Below are positions 1 to 10,918 of a DNA stretch of 64,000 bases, in pieces (position 1 is the first letter of the stretch; each line of letters opens with the position of its first letter). The notes under the pieces were generated by a model. It did no database searches and was not told where the DNA came from. It saw only the letters and a list, made by a program, of their open reading frames with translations. The DNA comes from Lepisosteus oculatus (Eukaryota > Chordata > Actinopteri > Semionotiformes > Lepisosteidae): positions 20,597,444 through 20,661,443 of the forward strand of contig NC_090703.1 of the NCBI RefSeq assembly GCF_040954835.1, in the 5' to 3' direction. Made by a program: the position numbers and the translations under genes.

Positions 1-371
1 GCATCTGCTCAAAAGCTAATTTATGGACTTATTTGTGACAGACAGTAGTAGTTAATAGTAGAATTCTGATTCTTGGTGGTAAAATGTGCTTTTTCTTTTC
101 TGTTCATCTTCCGATGGACTGATATCTAATTTTCCCACCGACTTGTCTTCAAAAACATGACTTGCATTACCTCTGTCTCCCACACATACTTTGCTTCTTG
201 AGTAGATGCGTAACCTTTTACAATCTTAATAACACAGAACAGAGCAAATCCATTTTTGAACATCAGTGTTCAGACATATGTAGCTTCACAGCAGCTTAGA
301 GTCTCTGTTGTTACTGTTGTGACCTTGTGGGTTTCCCTGTCTTACACACCCCTCTCTGTCTCCTCTGACAG

Positions 372-493
372 AGCCTGCCGCTGTGCTGGCTGTGGATGGG
401 AAACTGCTGACCCTGGGGCTCCGGCCTGCCTCCCCGAAAGTTCAGGGGCCTCCGGTTCAGGGGCCACTCATTCAGACACTGCTGCAGCCACAG
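372..493 (+). CDS. bicra/bicral: BICRA/BICRAL exon a
   Basis: The acceptor follows a pyrimidine-rich tract ending ctctgacag, and the donor is cag|gtgaga. The first two bases complete a codon from an upstream exon outside the window; then 40 codons read PAAVLAVDGKLLTLGLRPAS and on to LIQTLLQPQ. The segment is proline- and glutamine-rich low-complexity sequence that lies N-terminal to the GLTSCR1 domain. It ends on a complete codon, which fits the start of the next exon at 2553. Confidence 0.7.
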
Positions 494-3400
494 GTGAGAA
501 GGAAACCTGATTCTTCATCATACCCCCACATACGTTCACTATAACACCACACTGCTGAGCCCCAGAAGTCAATATATTTATTGCATCTGGTCTTTAAACC
601 TTTTAAAGAAAGATAACATGAGAAATCTCCAGGGGCGTTTGCAATATCTGGCTATTTCAGTCTTTCTGTTCAAAATGCAAATATATGCTTTGCTTTTTGA
701 TTATGACTGTAATGCTGGCATCAGCAGTTGAGGTCAAGACTTACAGAGAATCTCACACATGAGAATTGTTAAGATAAGATACATATTCAATATACAATTT
801 CTTGCATTAGGAATTTGTCTTTTTGCATACCCCAGCTTGCTCTCCCTGAGACACACAGACAGGGAGAGAAGCTTGAAGTCAGAGCGCAGGGTCAGCCATT
901 TATACAGCACTCCCTGAAGCAGTTGGGGTTAAGGGCCTTGCTCAGGGGCCCAACGGAGTAGGATTTCTCTGCCAGCCATGGGATTTGAACCAGCAACCTT
1001 CCAGCCATAGGCACAGATCATTAGCCACAGTGCCACCACTTCACCCAGAGATTTTGTAATAAACTCATCTCTTGGGCAGTTGGAGGCGTTCGTTAAGTCC
1101 TATGTTTTTACATATTACAGTATTTCGATATTGCCACTGCTTGTTCTGAAGTCTGAAGGCATAATGTTGCTTCTGGTGATTTATGCGGGTAGCTCTGAAC
1201 TCTTGTGATCAGACAGATAAGTAGAGGAAAAACACCTGTAACTTTCATAGTGTACAGGATTAATGTGTTAACATGTGTCCTGTCACTGAAAAAATGACTT
1301 GCACGCAGCTAATATTAATTTTTCTTGAATTGCAAGCCCTGATTTTAACATGAACTATCACTGAAAGCTCATATATACTGTAGTTAAAATATGTCAGGTT
1401 GCCCAAGTTTCTGTCTTTCGATACTTACAGTACAAATGTTTTCACACCTATGTTATGCAAAGGGTGAAAATAATTATGTTCATGATTCAAATACATGACT
1501 GGGCATTGTGTTAATATTTGCTATTCTGAACTTAATGAGAAGTAGTCTCAGTTATAAAAAAAGTACTAGACATGAAATTTTCTCTTTACAAAAATCACTT
1601 GGTGTGCTGAATATCAGCTGATATTGGTAAGAAATGAAATGCTAATTGGACCACATCTGGGTATTTGGTCCATGGTGCTTACTGTATTAGCGACATATGT
1701 TGCTAAAATTATGCTTACATTCATTAGCAGGGGTTTAATCAGTTATGTGTACAGTGTACTTACTTGATCACTCTTCGTCAAACAGATGCTAGTCTACTGA
1801 TACACATGCCTATAATCACCAGTTACTTAAGTCGTGTTATTACTACTTATACAACTGATAAAGTATATTTCTTATATATTTCATAATTAAAAATTTGTGC
1901 ATCTTTGTATACACAGGGTTTACAAATCTCTTATTCTGTGAATAACCTAGACTGATACAATGTAATGTTGTGAAACTTCGTAATTTGTATTTCAGTTTTC
2001 TTGCATTCCCTTGATTGATATTCTTAATAAATCACAAATTGAAAAAAATAACTATATTAATGTTTTGCACATGGTATTATCATATAAGCACCCCACTGTA
2101 GAAAGATTGGTTGTCTCTAGCAGCCATTAGCTTAGGTGAAATATTGCAGAACTAATTGAAAATATGCAGACCCTGCATGCAAATCTCACGAGAGTTGATA
2201 GAATATTAGCTAGCAAATTGAACAAATCATCCCTCCTTTACCCAGGTAAAGGTTGAAAAGAGAGCTTATTTGTAACACCCCAAACAGACAAGGGCATTGT
2301 AGATAGATTGACCAGTTTAAGATTAAACTGTTTAAGACATATTTGTAACGCAATCTAAAGTATTTGGTAAAACAACGTGTTGAGAAACTATTGGTCATGG
2401 ATTGGTCTGCACACATTGGACAACCTTTAAAGAAATGGGGTATCCCATTTTCATTGGGATTGTGCAGAGATAGGATCTGTGCATCATGATAAGATGTGTA
2501 GATGCTTAAATATGAGCTGTTAAATTTTAACCTGTCCTTGTCTTTCTGTCAGCCACCAGTCCAGACAGGGAGCGTGGAGAGACCAGTGAATACTCTGCTC
2601 AGGAGACAAAGGTCAGAGTCCAAGGAGATCAGATTGGGGGGACTGACAAGGGTGTTTGAGAATTTTTGTCTAAACATCTAGGGTGATTCCTGGTAACATC
2701 ATCAACTCTGTTACTCTTTAACTGCCTGTAATTAAACATACAGTTCTACACAAATCATGAAGTTATCATAGATAGGGAACAAGTAATTACATATCTAAAA
2801 TTCCCATTATTTACCCTTTTGTTTTGTTTTATCCCAAAACACAATCAGGATTTCTATGTTCTGTTCTTCTTAGCTTATTTACTTGCAAGAACACAATAAC
2901 CATATAACTGTATTATTGTGAACCATACTGTATATGTATTAACTGAATGGAGTCTCTAAATAGACAGGCTGCTGTCAGTAACTGAAGGTGAAAGAAAGTG
3001 TTTTGCTGAAATCCTGAGTGATAAAATGTCCATACACAGATATAAAAAAGTTGAATTTTTGATCACCATAGAAGAACCCCTAACCGGTAGCCGGAAAAGA
3101 ATAATGGCATATTTGGGTTATTCTAATATATTTCTCTAGCACTTTTTAAAAAAATATATAAAGCTAAGATAAGATAAAAATAAAATATTTGGGCATCTGA
3201 GAGGGTGATGTTATTCTGTAACATACTACTTCATGTTTAGTTTTACTGAAACCCTGATACTCTAGATACAGTGGTGTGAAAAAGTGTTTGCCCCCTTCCT
3301 GATTTCTTATTTTTTTGCTTGTTTGTCACACTGAAATGTTTCAGATCATCAAACAAATTGAAATATTAGACAAAGATAACACAAGTAAACACAAAATGCA

Positions 3401-6400
3401 GTTTTTAAATGAAGGTTTTTATTATTAAGGGGGAAAAAAATCCAAACCTACATGGCCCTGTGTGAAAAAGTGATTGCCCCCTAAACCTAATAACTGGTTG
3501 GGCCACCCTTAGCAGCAACAACTGCAATCAAGCATTTGCAATAACTAGCAATGAGTCTTTTACAGCGCTGTGGAGGAATTTTGGCCCACTCATCTTTGCA
3601 GAATTGTTGGAATTCAGCCACATTGGAGGGTTTTCGAGCCTTAACCACTTTTTTAAGGTAATGCCACCACATCTCAATTGGATTCAGGTCAGGACTTTGA
3701 CTAGGCCACTCCAAAGTTGAACTTTTTGGAAGGTGTGTGTCACATTACATCTGGCGTAAAACTAACGCAGCATTTCAGAAAAGGAACATCATACTAACAG
3801 TAAAATATGGTGGTGGTAGTGTGATGGTCTGGGGCTGTTTTGCTGCATCAGGACCTGGAAGACTTGCTGTGGTAAATGTAACCATGAATTCTGCTGTCTA
3901 CCAAAAAATCCTGAAGGAGAATGTCCGACCATCTGTTCCTGACCTCAAGCTGAAGCCCACTTGGGTTATGCAGCAGGACGATGATCCAAAACACAACAGC
4001 AAGTCTGAATGGCATAAGAAAAACAAAATGAAGACTTTGGAGTGGCCTAGTCAAAGTCCTGACCTGAATCCAATTGAGATGTGGTGGCATTACCTTAAAA
4101 AAGTGGATAGGGCTCGAAAACCCTCCAATGTGGCTGAATTCCAACAATTCTGCAAAGATGAGTGGGCCAAAATTCCTCCACAGTGCTGTAAAAGACTCAT
4201 TGCTAGTTATTGCAAATGCTTGATTGCAGTTGTTGCTGCTAAGGGTGGCCCAACCAGTTATTAGGTTTAGGGGGCAATCACTTTTTCACATAGGGCCATG
4301 TAGGTTTGGACTTTTTTTCCCTTAATAATAAAAACCTTCATTTAAAAACTGCATTTTGTGTTAACTTGTGTTATCTTAGTCTAATATTTCAATTTGTTTG
4401 ATGATCTGAAACATTTCAGTGTGACAAACATGCAAAAAAATAAGAAATCAGGAAGGGAACAAACACTTTTTCACACCATTGTATAAGGCCACAAAGTGGC
4501 ATTCCAGTTGAAATGTAGCAGTTTGAGCAAAAGTTGAATGTTTGCAACCAGGTAAATAATCACTACCAAAAAGAAATTTAGTAAAAAGTATTTTTTCTGC
4601 GACACTTTTGAAAATACGACTGAGAGCAGGCATAGGTCAAATGTACTGTGGTCTGCAGACAAAGTTGTTAGATTGGAGCTGGGTGCTTTCACTAGGCCCT
4701 GTCGTGTGTCTGTACCCCAGGTTCCAGCAGCAGATCTGCTCGGATCACAGTTCTGTGATGGACCCCGATGTCAGCACTCCCTTTGTCTCCCTGGAGGACA
4801 GCCTGAGCCGCTTGCTCCCCTATCACACCTGCGTGGGGGTGCTGCCTAGCACCGAGGACTTTTATAGAGGTGAGTCAGGGCTCGTATGGGCCTGTCATTG
4901 TTTTCCAGTGTGGAATCAGCTGTCGGTAGTCAAAAGACAGCGTTCCAGGAAATCTGTGTCGACTAGGGGCATCCTTTTGCATATCTAATAACCTCACTCT
5001 GAGGACCTGACTGAAGATGGATACCAACTTGCTATGACAACCAAGGACACTGACTTTTCTATTAATGAACCAAACTCATCTTTTGCTGAATAAGGTAGCT
5101 TTTAAAAAACGTTTCACATTTTGAGTCACCTGTAACAATGTTAAAACATAGCAAAATAATGCAGTGGATCCAAGCCTTTTTTTAAAGTAGGCACTACCTT
5201 TAGTTCTGGATTTCACTCATGGATGCTTTGTTGACACCCAAAACTGTTTTCAAACTCATTTTAATGTACGCACAAGTATGCTTGTATGTAGGAGTAAAAA
5301 CTGAAATGTTTATTTATGATAGCCATTTTTAGTTTCTCCGGGTGGGTGAGCCAAACTGTGTGCTACTTTCTTACACAGATTGAAAATTATACTTTTTTTC
5401 ACTAAGTGAAGGTCAGAAGTACGATTTAAATTGCTTTACTCTTTTTCATTTTACTATGAAATATCATATGAAACCTCATTTTGCTTTCATCTTTTTCCAT
5501 ATGACTTTTCCTCTCAGGCTTTGTATTCACAAGTAGCAGATAGATTAATAGAACTGCGTTGTTGTAGAAACTGCTTTGTGCAGCTTATCATTGACCGCAA
5601 GTGGTCCATGGACCACAGATTGGGAAATACTGACGTGGTGGACCAGCTGTTTAAAGGCTTATTTGTAGCTTATCTTACAACAGTGCCTACAAGGAACAGG
5701 CAAAGTACAATTCTGTTGTTCAGCACAATTCTGTTCTTAAACTCTCAAATTAAATGACCTCTAAAGGAACAGAAAGCATGAATTTGTGTGTCCTACGGGC
5801 ATCATTTTGTAGAAACTAAAATAGTTCATTGCAGAGAAGCTGTGGGCATATAATTCTTCATTTTCATTGAACATAAAATGTATGATTATCATTTAAAATA
5901 ACTGGGACAGTTTTGCAGCAGAAAAAAATATGTTAAGACTTAAGGATCAGCCACATATATCTTATGTGGTAGTTTGACCTAGCGAGATTGATGCAAACCT
6001 TCTAGATTAATATTTATACTAAGGTTACAGAAAAAAGCATGGGTAATGCTTATCTATGAATCTGCTCATTGTCTTATGAGCATTGTCTGTGTGATTTAAG
6101 GGTGGGATCACACAGGACTGACTTTGGAAAAATCATGCCCTGAGTGATTTTGGGATGAGCTACAGTATGTGCAGGGTCCCTTTTTCCTGAGGATCTGAGA
6201 TCTGGTAATCCAGAGCTTCTGGAGTGGCCCAGTCAGTGCACAGCTGACTGAGGTCTTCTGAGGGCAGAAGTCGACCAGGGCTCCTTTGGGTTTCCGTGCC
6301 ACAGAATCACGATACCGGCGATGTGTTAAGAGTGGCTCAAAGAGGGCAGATCACAAGACTGCCAATACTTACTCATTCTCTACATGTGCAGGTGTGTGAT

Positions 6401-9400
6401 TTGTTGTTGAGAAATGAAAAACACAATTGTCTACTCCATATTGGGTGGGTATGACAAAAAATGGAAATATGGTCTATCCATAAATTCTGGAAAAAAATCT
6501 TGTTCAACCTTAATATCTTCTAAACATAATGATATATTTTAACCAACCCTTTCCTTTGATATACAGTATAAACCATGTAATCAGAGTTCTTGATTAAAGA
6601 ATTTAGTCCAAATTTGCTGTGATGAGATTTTTTTCATTTAACACTTGGCCATGGTGTGCCCCCCCTAGCCACATTGCTCTGGGTGGTGGACCATGTGGCC
6701 CTGAGATCCCAGCCCTTGACCAGCGATCTCTCTTCTGTGTGCAGTGGACGAGCAGTTTGAAGTGGTGTCCAGTCTGCTGTTGAAACGCACTCAGGACATG
6801 CTCAACAAGTACCGCCAGCTGCTGCTTCAGGAGGCACAGGTAAGACAGCATCTGGAACATCTGGTGTTCATTCTCTGTTGGCTGATGCCTGCATCTAAGG
6901 TGACTTACATACATTAAGATCTACCTAATTCTACACAGCAGCCCATCGTTGTTCTGAGTGTAGGTCAGAGAGGCACCAGAATGACTTTGCAATATCTGAC
7001 AGAGGAGAAAGAGGTAAGTAGGAGTAGCTGACTCAGTGCTGAGTCAGTATTTAAAAGAAAACATGAGAAAGGCTAGAAATGAGAGCTGATCTGAGGATCT
7101 CACCTAGCTGTTTCTTCAAGGAATCCAGGACATTGGCTTAAACAACAAGGCTGGGTAGCAGGTGATGCCTGAACAGCTGAGGCTTCAGGTGGCTGCTGTT
7201 GGCGGTTGAAAATGGTAAAGTCCTGTATGTTTATCTCTAGCAAAAGCACAAAATCATGAAGTGGAGTTGAGCAGGGACTGGTAGCAAGTGAAATGTTTGA
7301 ATTATAGAAAGAGCATTTAAAATGGCAGGATGAATGCAGAGCAGAAAAATCCCAGTCACGTCTTCAGTCTCCTTTCAAACTCTCTCTATATTCTTTCACC
7401 TCTTTTGTACATATGGACATGTAATCTTCATAATGGATTGGAGCTGTTGAGGCTGTTTTACCATTTGCCTGTCTGTCATTTAGAAAAGCATCTTTTCAAA
7501 TGCTTTCTTGTTCTAACTCCCTGGAACACGCTACTGCTGCTTTAAGTTGAATGCAAGTTGATTTTGATCGAAAGTCAATGACTGAAAAAGAAAAAAGAGC
7601 ACAGCCACCTGATGCTTGCCCTGCTGCTCTTGTAATTTAAATGTGCTACATCTGCTATTTGAACTCTGACAGGAAACAGTTCTACACTATGAAGACCTGA
7701 CACAAGTAGCCTTCTGACCAAAACATCCTGAATGATCAAAATAGTATAATGTACTGTCTGTTTTGACTGGTTCTTTTATTTTTTGGGGTCTCTTTGCAAT
7801 GTCTGTAAGCCAATGTGTGCTCACTACACTGTCTTCTGTCTGCTCGGGCTATGTGTAGTCACTACACTGTGCTCTGTCTGCTCTGACTCTGTCTGCTTGG
7901 GCTCTGTGCACTCACTACACTGTGCTCTGTCTCCTCGGGGTCTGTGCACACACTGCTCTGTGCTCTGCCTGCCCGGACTCTGTGCACTCACTGCACTTTG
8001 CTCTGCCTGCCCTGACTCTGTGCACTCACTGCACTGTGTTCTGTCTTCTTAGACTCTGTGCACTCACTGCACTGTGTTCTGTCTGCCCGGACTCTGTGCA
8101 CTCACTGCACTGTGTTCTGTCTGCCTTTCAGCAGGTGAGTCCATCGGCAGAGATGGTGATGCTGGAGCGCCTCTTCCTGCAAGATGAGAGGGCAGCACTG
8201 AGTGAGGAAAAGAGGATAGCCAAACTGGACCCAGGTGAGACCTGATTCGCTCTCTAATATTTTTGTGTGTAGGGGGGCAGCAATCAACACAGATTTTTTT
8301 AAAATACCATTCATGTTTGTCGTAGTATTATTAGACTGGCTCTTTTTTGTTCCTCTCAGAAAATAGGAATTTATTCAGGGACAAGACATTATGCCCGTCT
8401 CTTTGGAAACTCATGCTACAGTATACTTGGTGGGAAGAATATTATGAGATTTATTGTATCCTGTGCCTGAGTGACTCTTGACTATAAATAAACCTCTTGA
8501 AACCTCTGAAAGTCTGTGATGTCAGACAGATATGGGAGCTGGAGTTAGCTCCGCTGTTCAACAGAAGACTCAGTTTCTTCTTAATTATCAAAATAATCTG
8601 CAGCACTGTGGTTAATTGATCAATCAAGGATCAATGCAGTGCTAAACTAATAGGAAGGTTCAAAATCCTGTAATGGCCTGGAATGCTAAGGTTGAGGCAG
8701 AAAGACAGTCCAACTGTTAATGCATAATCTTTAATTGGTAGTTATGGGATGAAGATGTGCTGTCAATCTAAACACTCTGTCTCAGGGCTTGATGTTGTGT
8801 TATGCTACTGATCAAATAAATGTGAAAAACTGTCCCTTCACAGTGTAATACAGAAGAAATTAGGGGACACATTTTTATGTACCAACTGGATTGAATCCCA
8901 AAGTTCTGCTCTCTTCGATTCTGAGAATCACCACAATGTGCCCAAAGAGCTGTTCAATGTGCTGGATATGTCTCACAAGATGAACAAAAAGCATGCAGCT
9001 GGTATATTTCAATTTGTGACCCCTGAGTTTGTTGGTTTTCATTTCAGTGCTGAGTGAATCTCAGGCTCCAACTGTGGCCTTTAATCAATTTGCTTGCTTA
9101 GACTTTTATGTAACTTGGTTCTGCACACAGCCTTGAGTTTCAAAGTTCCTGTCTTCAAGGGTACTGTTTCCACCTTAGCATACAGAGCTTCTCCTCTACT
9201 TTCTTGCCCTTACTTATGACTAAACAGCTCTTATTGGTGACCAATTCATGATGGTCAGAGACAGGTGAAAATGACACTGTATCCGGCACCATCAATGAGT
9301 GTTTCTTACCTTCTGTAGAGGTTCAGTTGGTTAAATTTCAGGGAATACCAGAATAAGGGGAATTCTGAAACTCAGAAATTGGTAGGTTGATATTAATTGC

Positions 9401-10918
9401 ATATTCTGTTTGACCTTTAAAGAAATTAACACAAATTTTAAAATATGCCCCAGAAAAGAAACTGAAATCAATTCACTTGGGATGAAAAACTCAGTTGGAA
9501 CAAAAAAAAGAGACCGTGTTTCTTCAGGGATGGGATGATGATGAATTTATGCCTCAAGAGGGCTTTCTTCGTTAGAGAGTGATTTTACCTTTTTTTAAAA
9601 GGATGTGGCTTAGATTTATGACTATGATTATGAAAAAAAGTTGATTTTGACTTACCATTAGGTTTAACTGGCCACTAGTTAAATTTGCTGTCATAGTAGG
9701 CATATCTTTAGAAGCTTTATAAGCTCAGCTTCTCCGGTGGTAAAGGTGTTTATTCAGAGTTCCGGTTGAGTCCTGTAACTTTGACTTTGCCAGTAGAGGA
9801 GCCTGGGCTGTGCCACACGTCACCTGTGACTGGCGTTTCCCAGAAGGCCATGCAGACGTGTATTAGCGCCACAAGGAATTGTGTTGGCCAGGGCTTCTTG
9901 AAGTGTTGAGTGTTTATCAGTGAGAGCTGCATATGTCCCCCATTCACCAGGTGTTTAATCTGGTGTTGTGAATTATGAATGAAAATAGCAAATAGCTCAA
10001 AGTGCACATGTAAATGAAAGGAAGGCAAAACAATTTTGTACATGCCTGTTTCATTTTACAGCACGTTGTTTACACAGCCAGCATCCCAGCTGGAAGCTCA
10101 AAAATGCAAATTAGGTTTGCAAAAGTTGTTGCTAGTTTATCCTGGGATTGTTTATATTTTAAAACTTCTTTAACTTTTGTCTCTGCTGACCTGTTCTTGG
10201 TTCCACAGAATCCTTCATTGCCTCCCTGTACAAACCTGGGGTCCAGTCCAGGTCTCCAGCGGCCCAGTCTCCTCCCTTGAAGGGGAGCAGCTCGTCTCCA
10301 CCGTGGGCGATGCTTTCCAATCGCCCCCCCGGCCTCAAGACCTACCGATCCAGTAGCCGAGGAGGCCTCAAACTGACCATTAAGCACGAGGCCGGCTCCA
10401 GGAAGGTGGTTCACAACTCTGCCTGTGAGTCCAGGGGTGAGGCTGTTTCCTGTGCCTCTGCTGTCCCTGCTGGGAAAAACCAGGAATGCGGGGAGCTTAC
10501 CAATGGGAACTCATCCCGGGGCCTGGATTTTAGGGAATCCCCGCAGGGCGTGACCGAGTCCCCTTCGGGTGTCTCCAAACAAGAGCCTCAAACGTTCAGC
10601 GGCGGGTTCGCTGGGACACAGGCAGCCGAGAACCCGGGTGGCCCAGAGGAGTCGCCCCTCACCGACACCGAGCCGTGTCCACCGGCTGCCAAACGCGCGC
10701 GGCCCGGTCCCGCGGAGGAGCCCAGCACCTCGCCAGAGGACAGCGCGCTCAGCGAGCACCTCCAGAGCGCCATCGACAGCATCCTGGAGCTGCAGAGGCT
10801 GCAGGGACCCCTGGCCTCCGGGCCCCGCTGCCCAACCTCCCCCCAGGACAAGCAGGAAGCACGGGCGTCCTCCGCCCTGGAGGAGGCAGTCAACAGCATC
10901 CTGGATGAACAGGTGTAG
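372..10918 (+). CDS. bicra/bicral: BICRA/BICRAL-family (GLTSCR1 domain) protein, 3' part of gene
   Basis: Six exons joined in frame: 372-493, 2553-2611, 4721-4869, 6745-6839, 8132-8234 and 10209-10918. All introns are GT-AG and the phases agree. The product is the C-terminal part of a GLTSCR1-family protein, a subunit known to define the non-canonical BAF (SWI/SNF) chromatin remodeller in the nucleus. The GLTSCR1 domain is spread over exons 3-5: a stretch starting RFQQQICSDHSSV, then LLPYHTCVGVLPSTEDFYR, LLLKRTQDMLNKYRQLLLQ and VSPSAEMVMLERLFLQ. The last exon carries NRPPGLKTYRSSSRGGLKL and, near the C-terminus, LSEHLQSAIDSILELQ, both typical of the family. The 5' exons lie outside the window. 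I cannot decide between the BICRA and BICRAL paralogues from memory of the family alone. Confidence 0.88.
494..2552 (+). other. BICRA/BICRAL intron
   Basis: AT-rich intron sequence. It holds the minus-oriented SINE copy at about 785-1045 and otherwise shows no coding or structured signal that I can support. A minus-strand reading frame at 2210-2416 has no splice or family support. Confidence 0.6.
785..1045 (-). repeat. tRNA-derived SINE, copy 1 of 3
   Basis: On the - strand this has a tRNA-like head with a B-box (GGTTCAAATCCC). A conserved body follows, including a cttaaccccaactgcttcagg-like stretch and a ctccctgtctgtgtgtctc-like stretch. The 3' end reads toward gcaagaaattgtatattg. The same element recurs in the same orientation at about 16180-16440 and in the opposite orientation at about 28365-28632. 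The boundaries are approximate. Confidence 0.8.
2553..2611 (+). CDS. bicra/bicral: BICRA/BICRAL exon b
   Basis: A 59-base exon between tctttctgtcag and the donor aaag|gtcaga. In frame it reads PPVQTGSVERPVNTLLRRQ and leaves two bases (ag). These are completed by the first base of the exon at 4721 to give Arg, directly ahead of FQQQICSDHS. The phase match on both sides supports this short exon although it holds no recognisable domain by itself. Confidence 0.65.
3269..3717. repeat. Left arm of large inverted repeat in Tc1 element
   Basis: About 449 bases that are the reverse complement of 4034-4481, with a few percent mismatch. Read on the - strand, the arm encodes the same transposase C-terminus (SPDLNPIEMWWHYLKK to AAKGGPTSY) as the right arm does on the + strand. 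The arms are separated by about 316 bases of unique transposase sequence. Confidence 0.85.
4034..4481. repeat. Right arm of large inverted repeat in Tc1 element
   Basis: Partner of the arm at 3269-3717. It contains the transposase C-terminus, its stop at 4262-4264 and the terminal inverted repeat. The original right end of the element is most likely the source of both arms, because it is the one continuous with the remaining transposase reading frame. Confidence 0.85.
4721..4869 (+). CDS. bicra/bicral: BICRA/BICRAL exon c, start of GLTSCR1 domain
   Basis: The acceptor is ctgtaccccag and the donor is agag|gtgagt. The first base completes Arg; then FQQQICSDHSSVMDPDVSTP, FVSLEDSLSRLLPYH and TCVGVLPSTEDFYR follow, leaving one base. 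This is the highly conserved opening of the GLTSCR1 domain and the main evidence for the family assignment. Confidence 0.92.
6745..6839 (+). CDS. bicra/bicral: BICRA/BICRAL exon d, GLTSCR1 domain
   Basis: The acceptor is tctgtgtgcag and the donor is cacag|gtaaga. Two bases complete Val; then DEQFEVVSSLLLKRTQDMLN and KYRQLLLQEAQ follow. The helix-forming LLLKRTQDMLNKYRQLLL core is characteristic of the GLTSCR1 domain. It ends on a complete codon. Confidence 0.92.
7815..8125 (+). repeat. Minisatellite, about 38-bp unit
   Basis: Tandem, imperfect copies of a unit containing gtgcactcactgcactgtg followed by ttctgtctgcc. The last three to four units are almost identical and have a period of about 38 bases; the earlier ones are diverged. 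All three forward frames stay open for long stretches, which creates spurious reading frames. The array ends directly at the acceptor of the exon at 8132. Confidence 0.85.
8132..8234 (+). CDS. bicra/bicral: BICRA/BICRAL exon e, end of GLTSCR1 domain
   Basis: Encodes (Q)VSPSAEMVMLERLFLQ, then DERAALSEEKRIAKLDP plus one base; the donor is ccag|gtgaga. The acceptor is tttcagcag, a tandem NAGNAG site. Using the first AG adds a Gln codon (start 8132); using the second starts the exon at 8135 with Val. Both stay in frame. The pyrimidine tract is formed by the end of the minisatellite. Confidence 0.9.
10209..10918 (+). CDS. bicra/bicral: BICRA/BICRAL last coding exon
   Basis: The acceptor is cttggttccacag. 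Two bases complete Glu, followed by SFIASLYKPGVQS and a Ser/Pro-rich stretch. Then come NRPPGLKTYRSSSRGGLKL, TIKHEAGSRKVVHNSA, a long low-complexity acidic/proline part with an AAKRARP basic patch, LSEHLQSAIDSILELQRLQG and a related repeat, LEEAVNSILDEQV, before the stop TAG at 10916-10918. The two SAIDSIL/AVNSIL helices look like a duplicated motif. GC content is clearly higher than in the flanking introns. Confidence 0.92.

Larger units (their letters stand above)
3269..4481 (+). mobile_element. Tc1/mariner-type element with foldback structure, transposase incomplete
   Basis: The ends are CAGTGGTGTGAAAAAGTGTT and its inverted form, and each end is flanked by TA, the target duplication of Tc1/mariner elements. 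The + strand frame at 3737-4264 encodes the C-terminal half of a DDE transposase, with GSVMVWGCFA, a QQDDDPKHNS block and SPDLNPIEMWWHYLKK containing the last catalytic Glu. The N-terminal DNA-binding part and the first catalytic Asp region are absent, so it is non-autonomous. The left end is an inverted copy of the right end, including transposase coding sequence. It lies inside a BICRA/BICRAL intron. Confidence 0.9.

Noticed and set aside
7783-8245. Cys/Leu-rich open frames of 89 and 107 codons
   Set aside because: They are produced by the 38-bp minisatellite, whose units keep several frames open.
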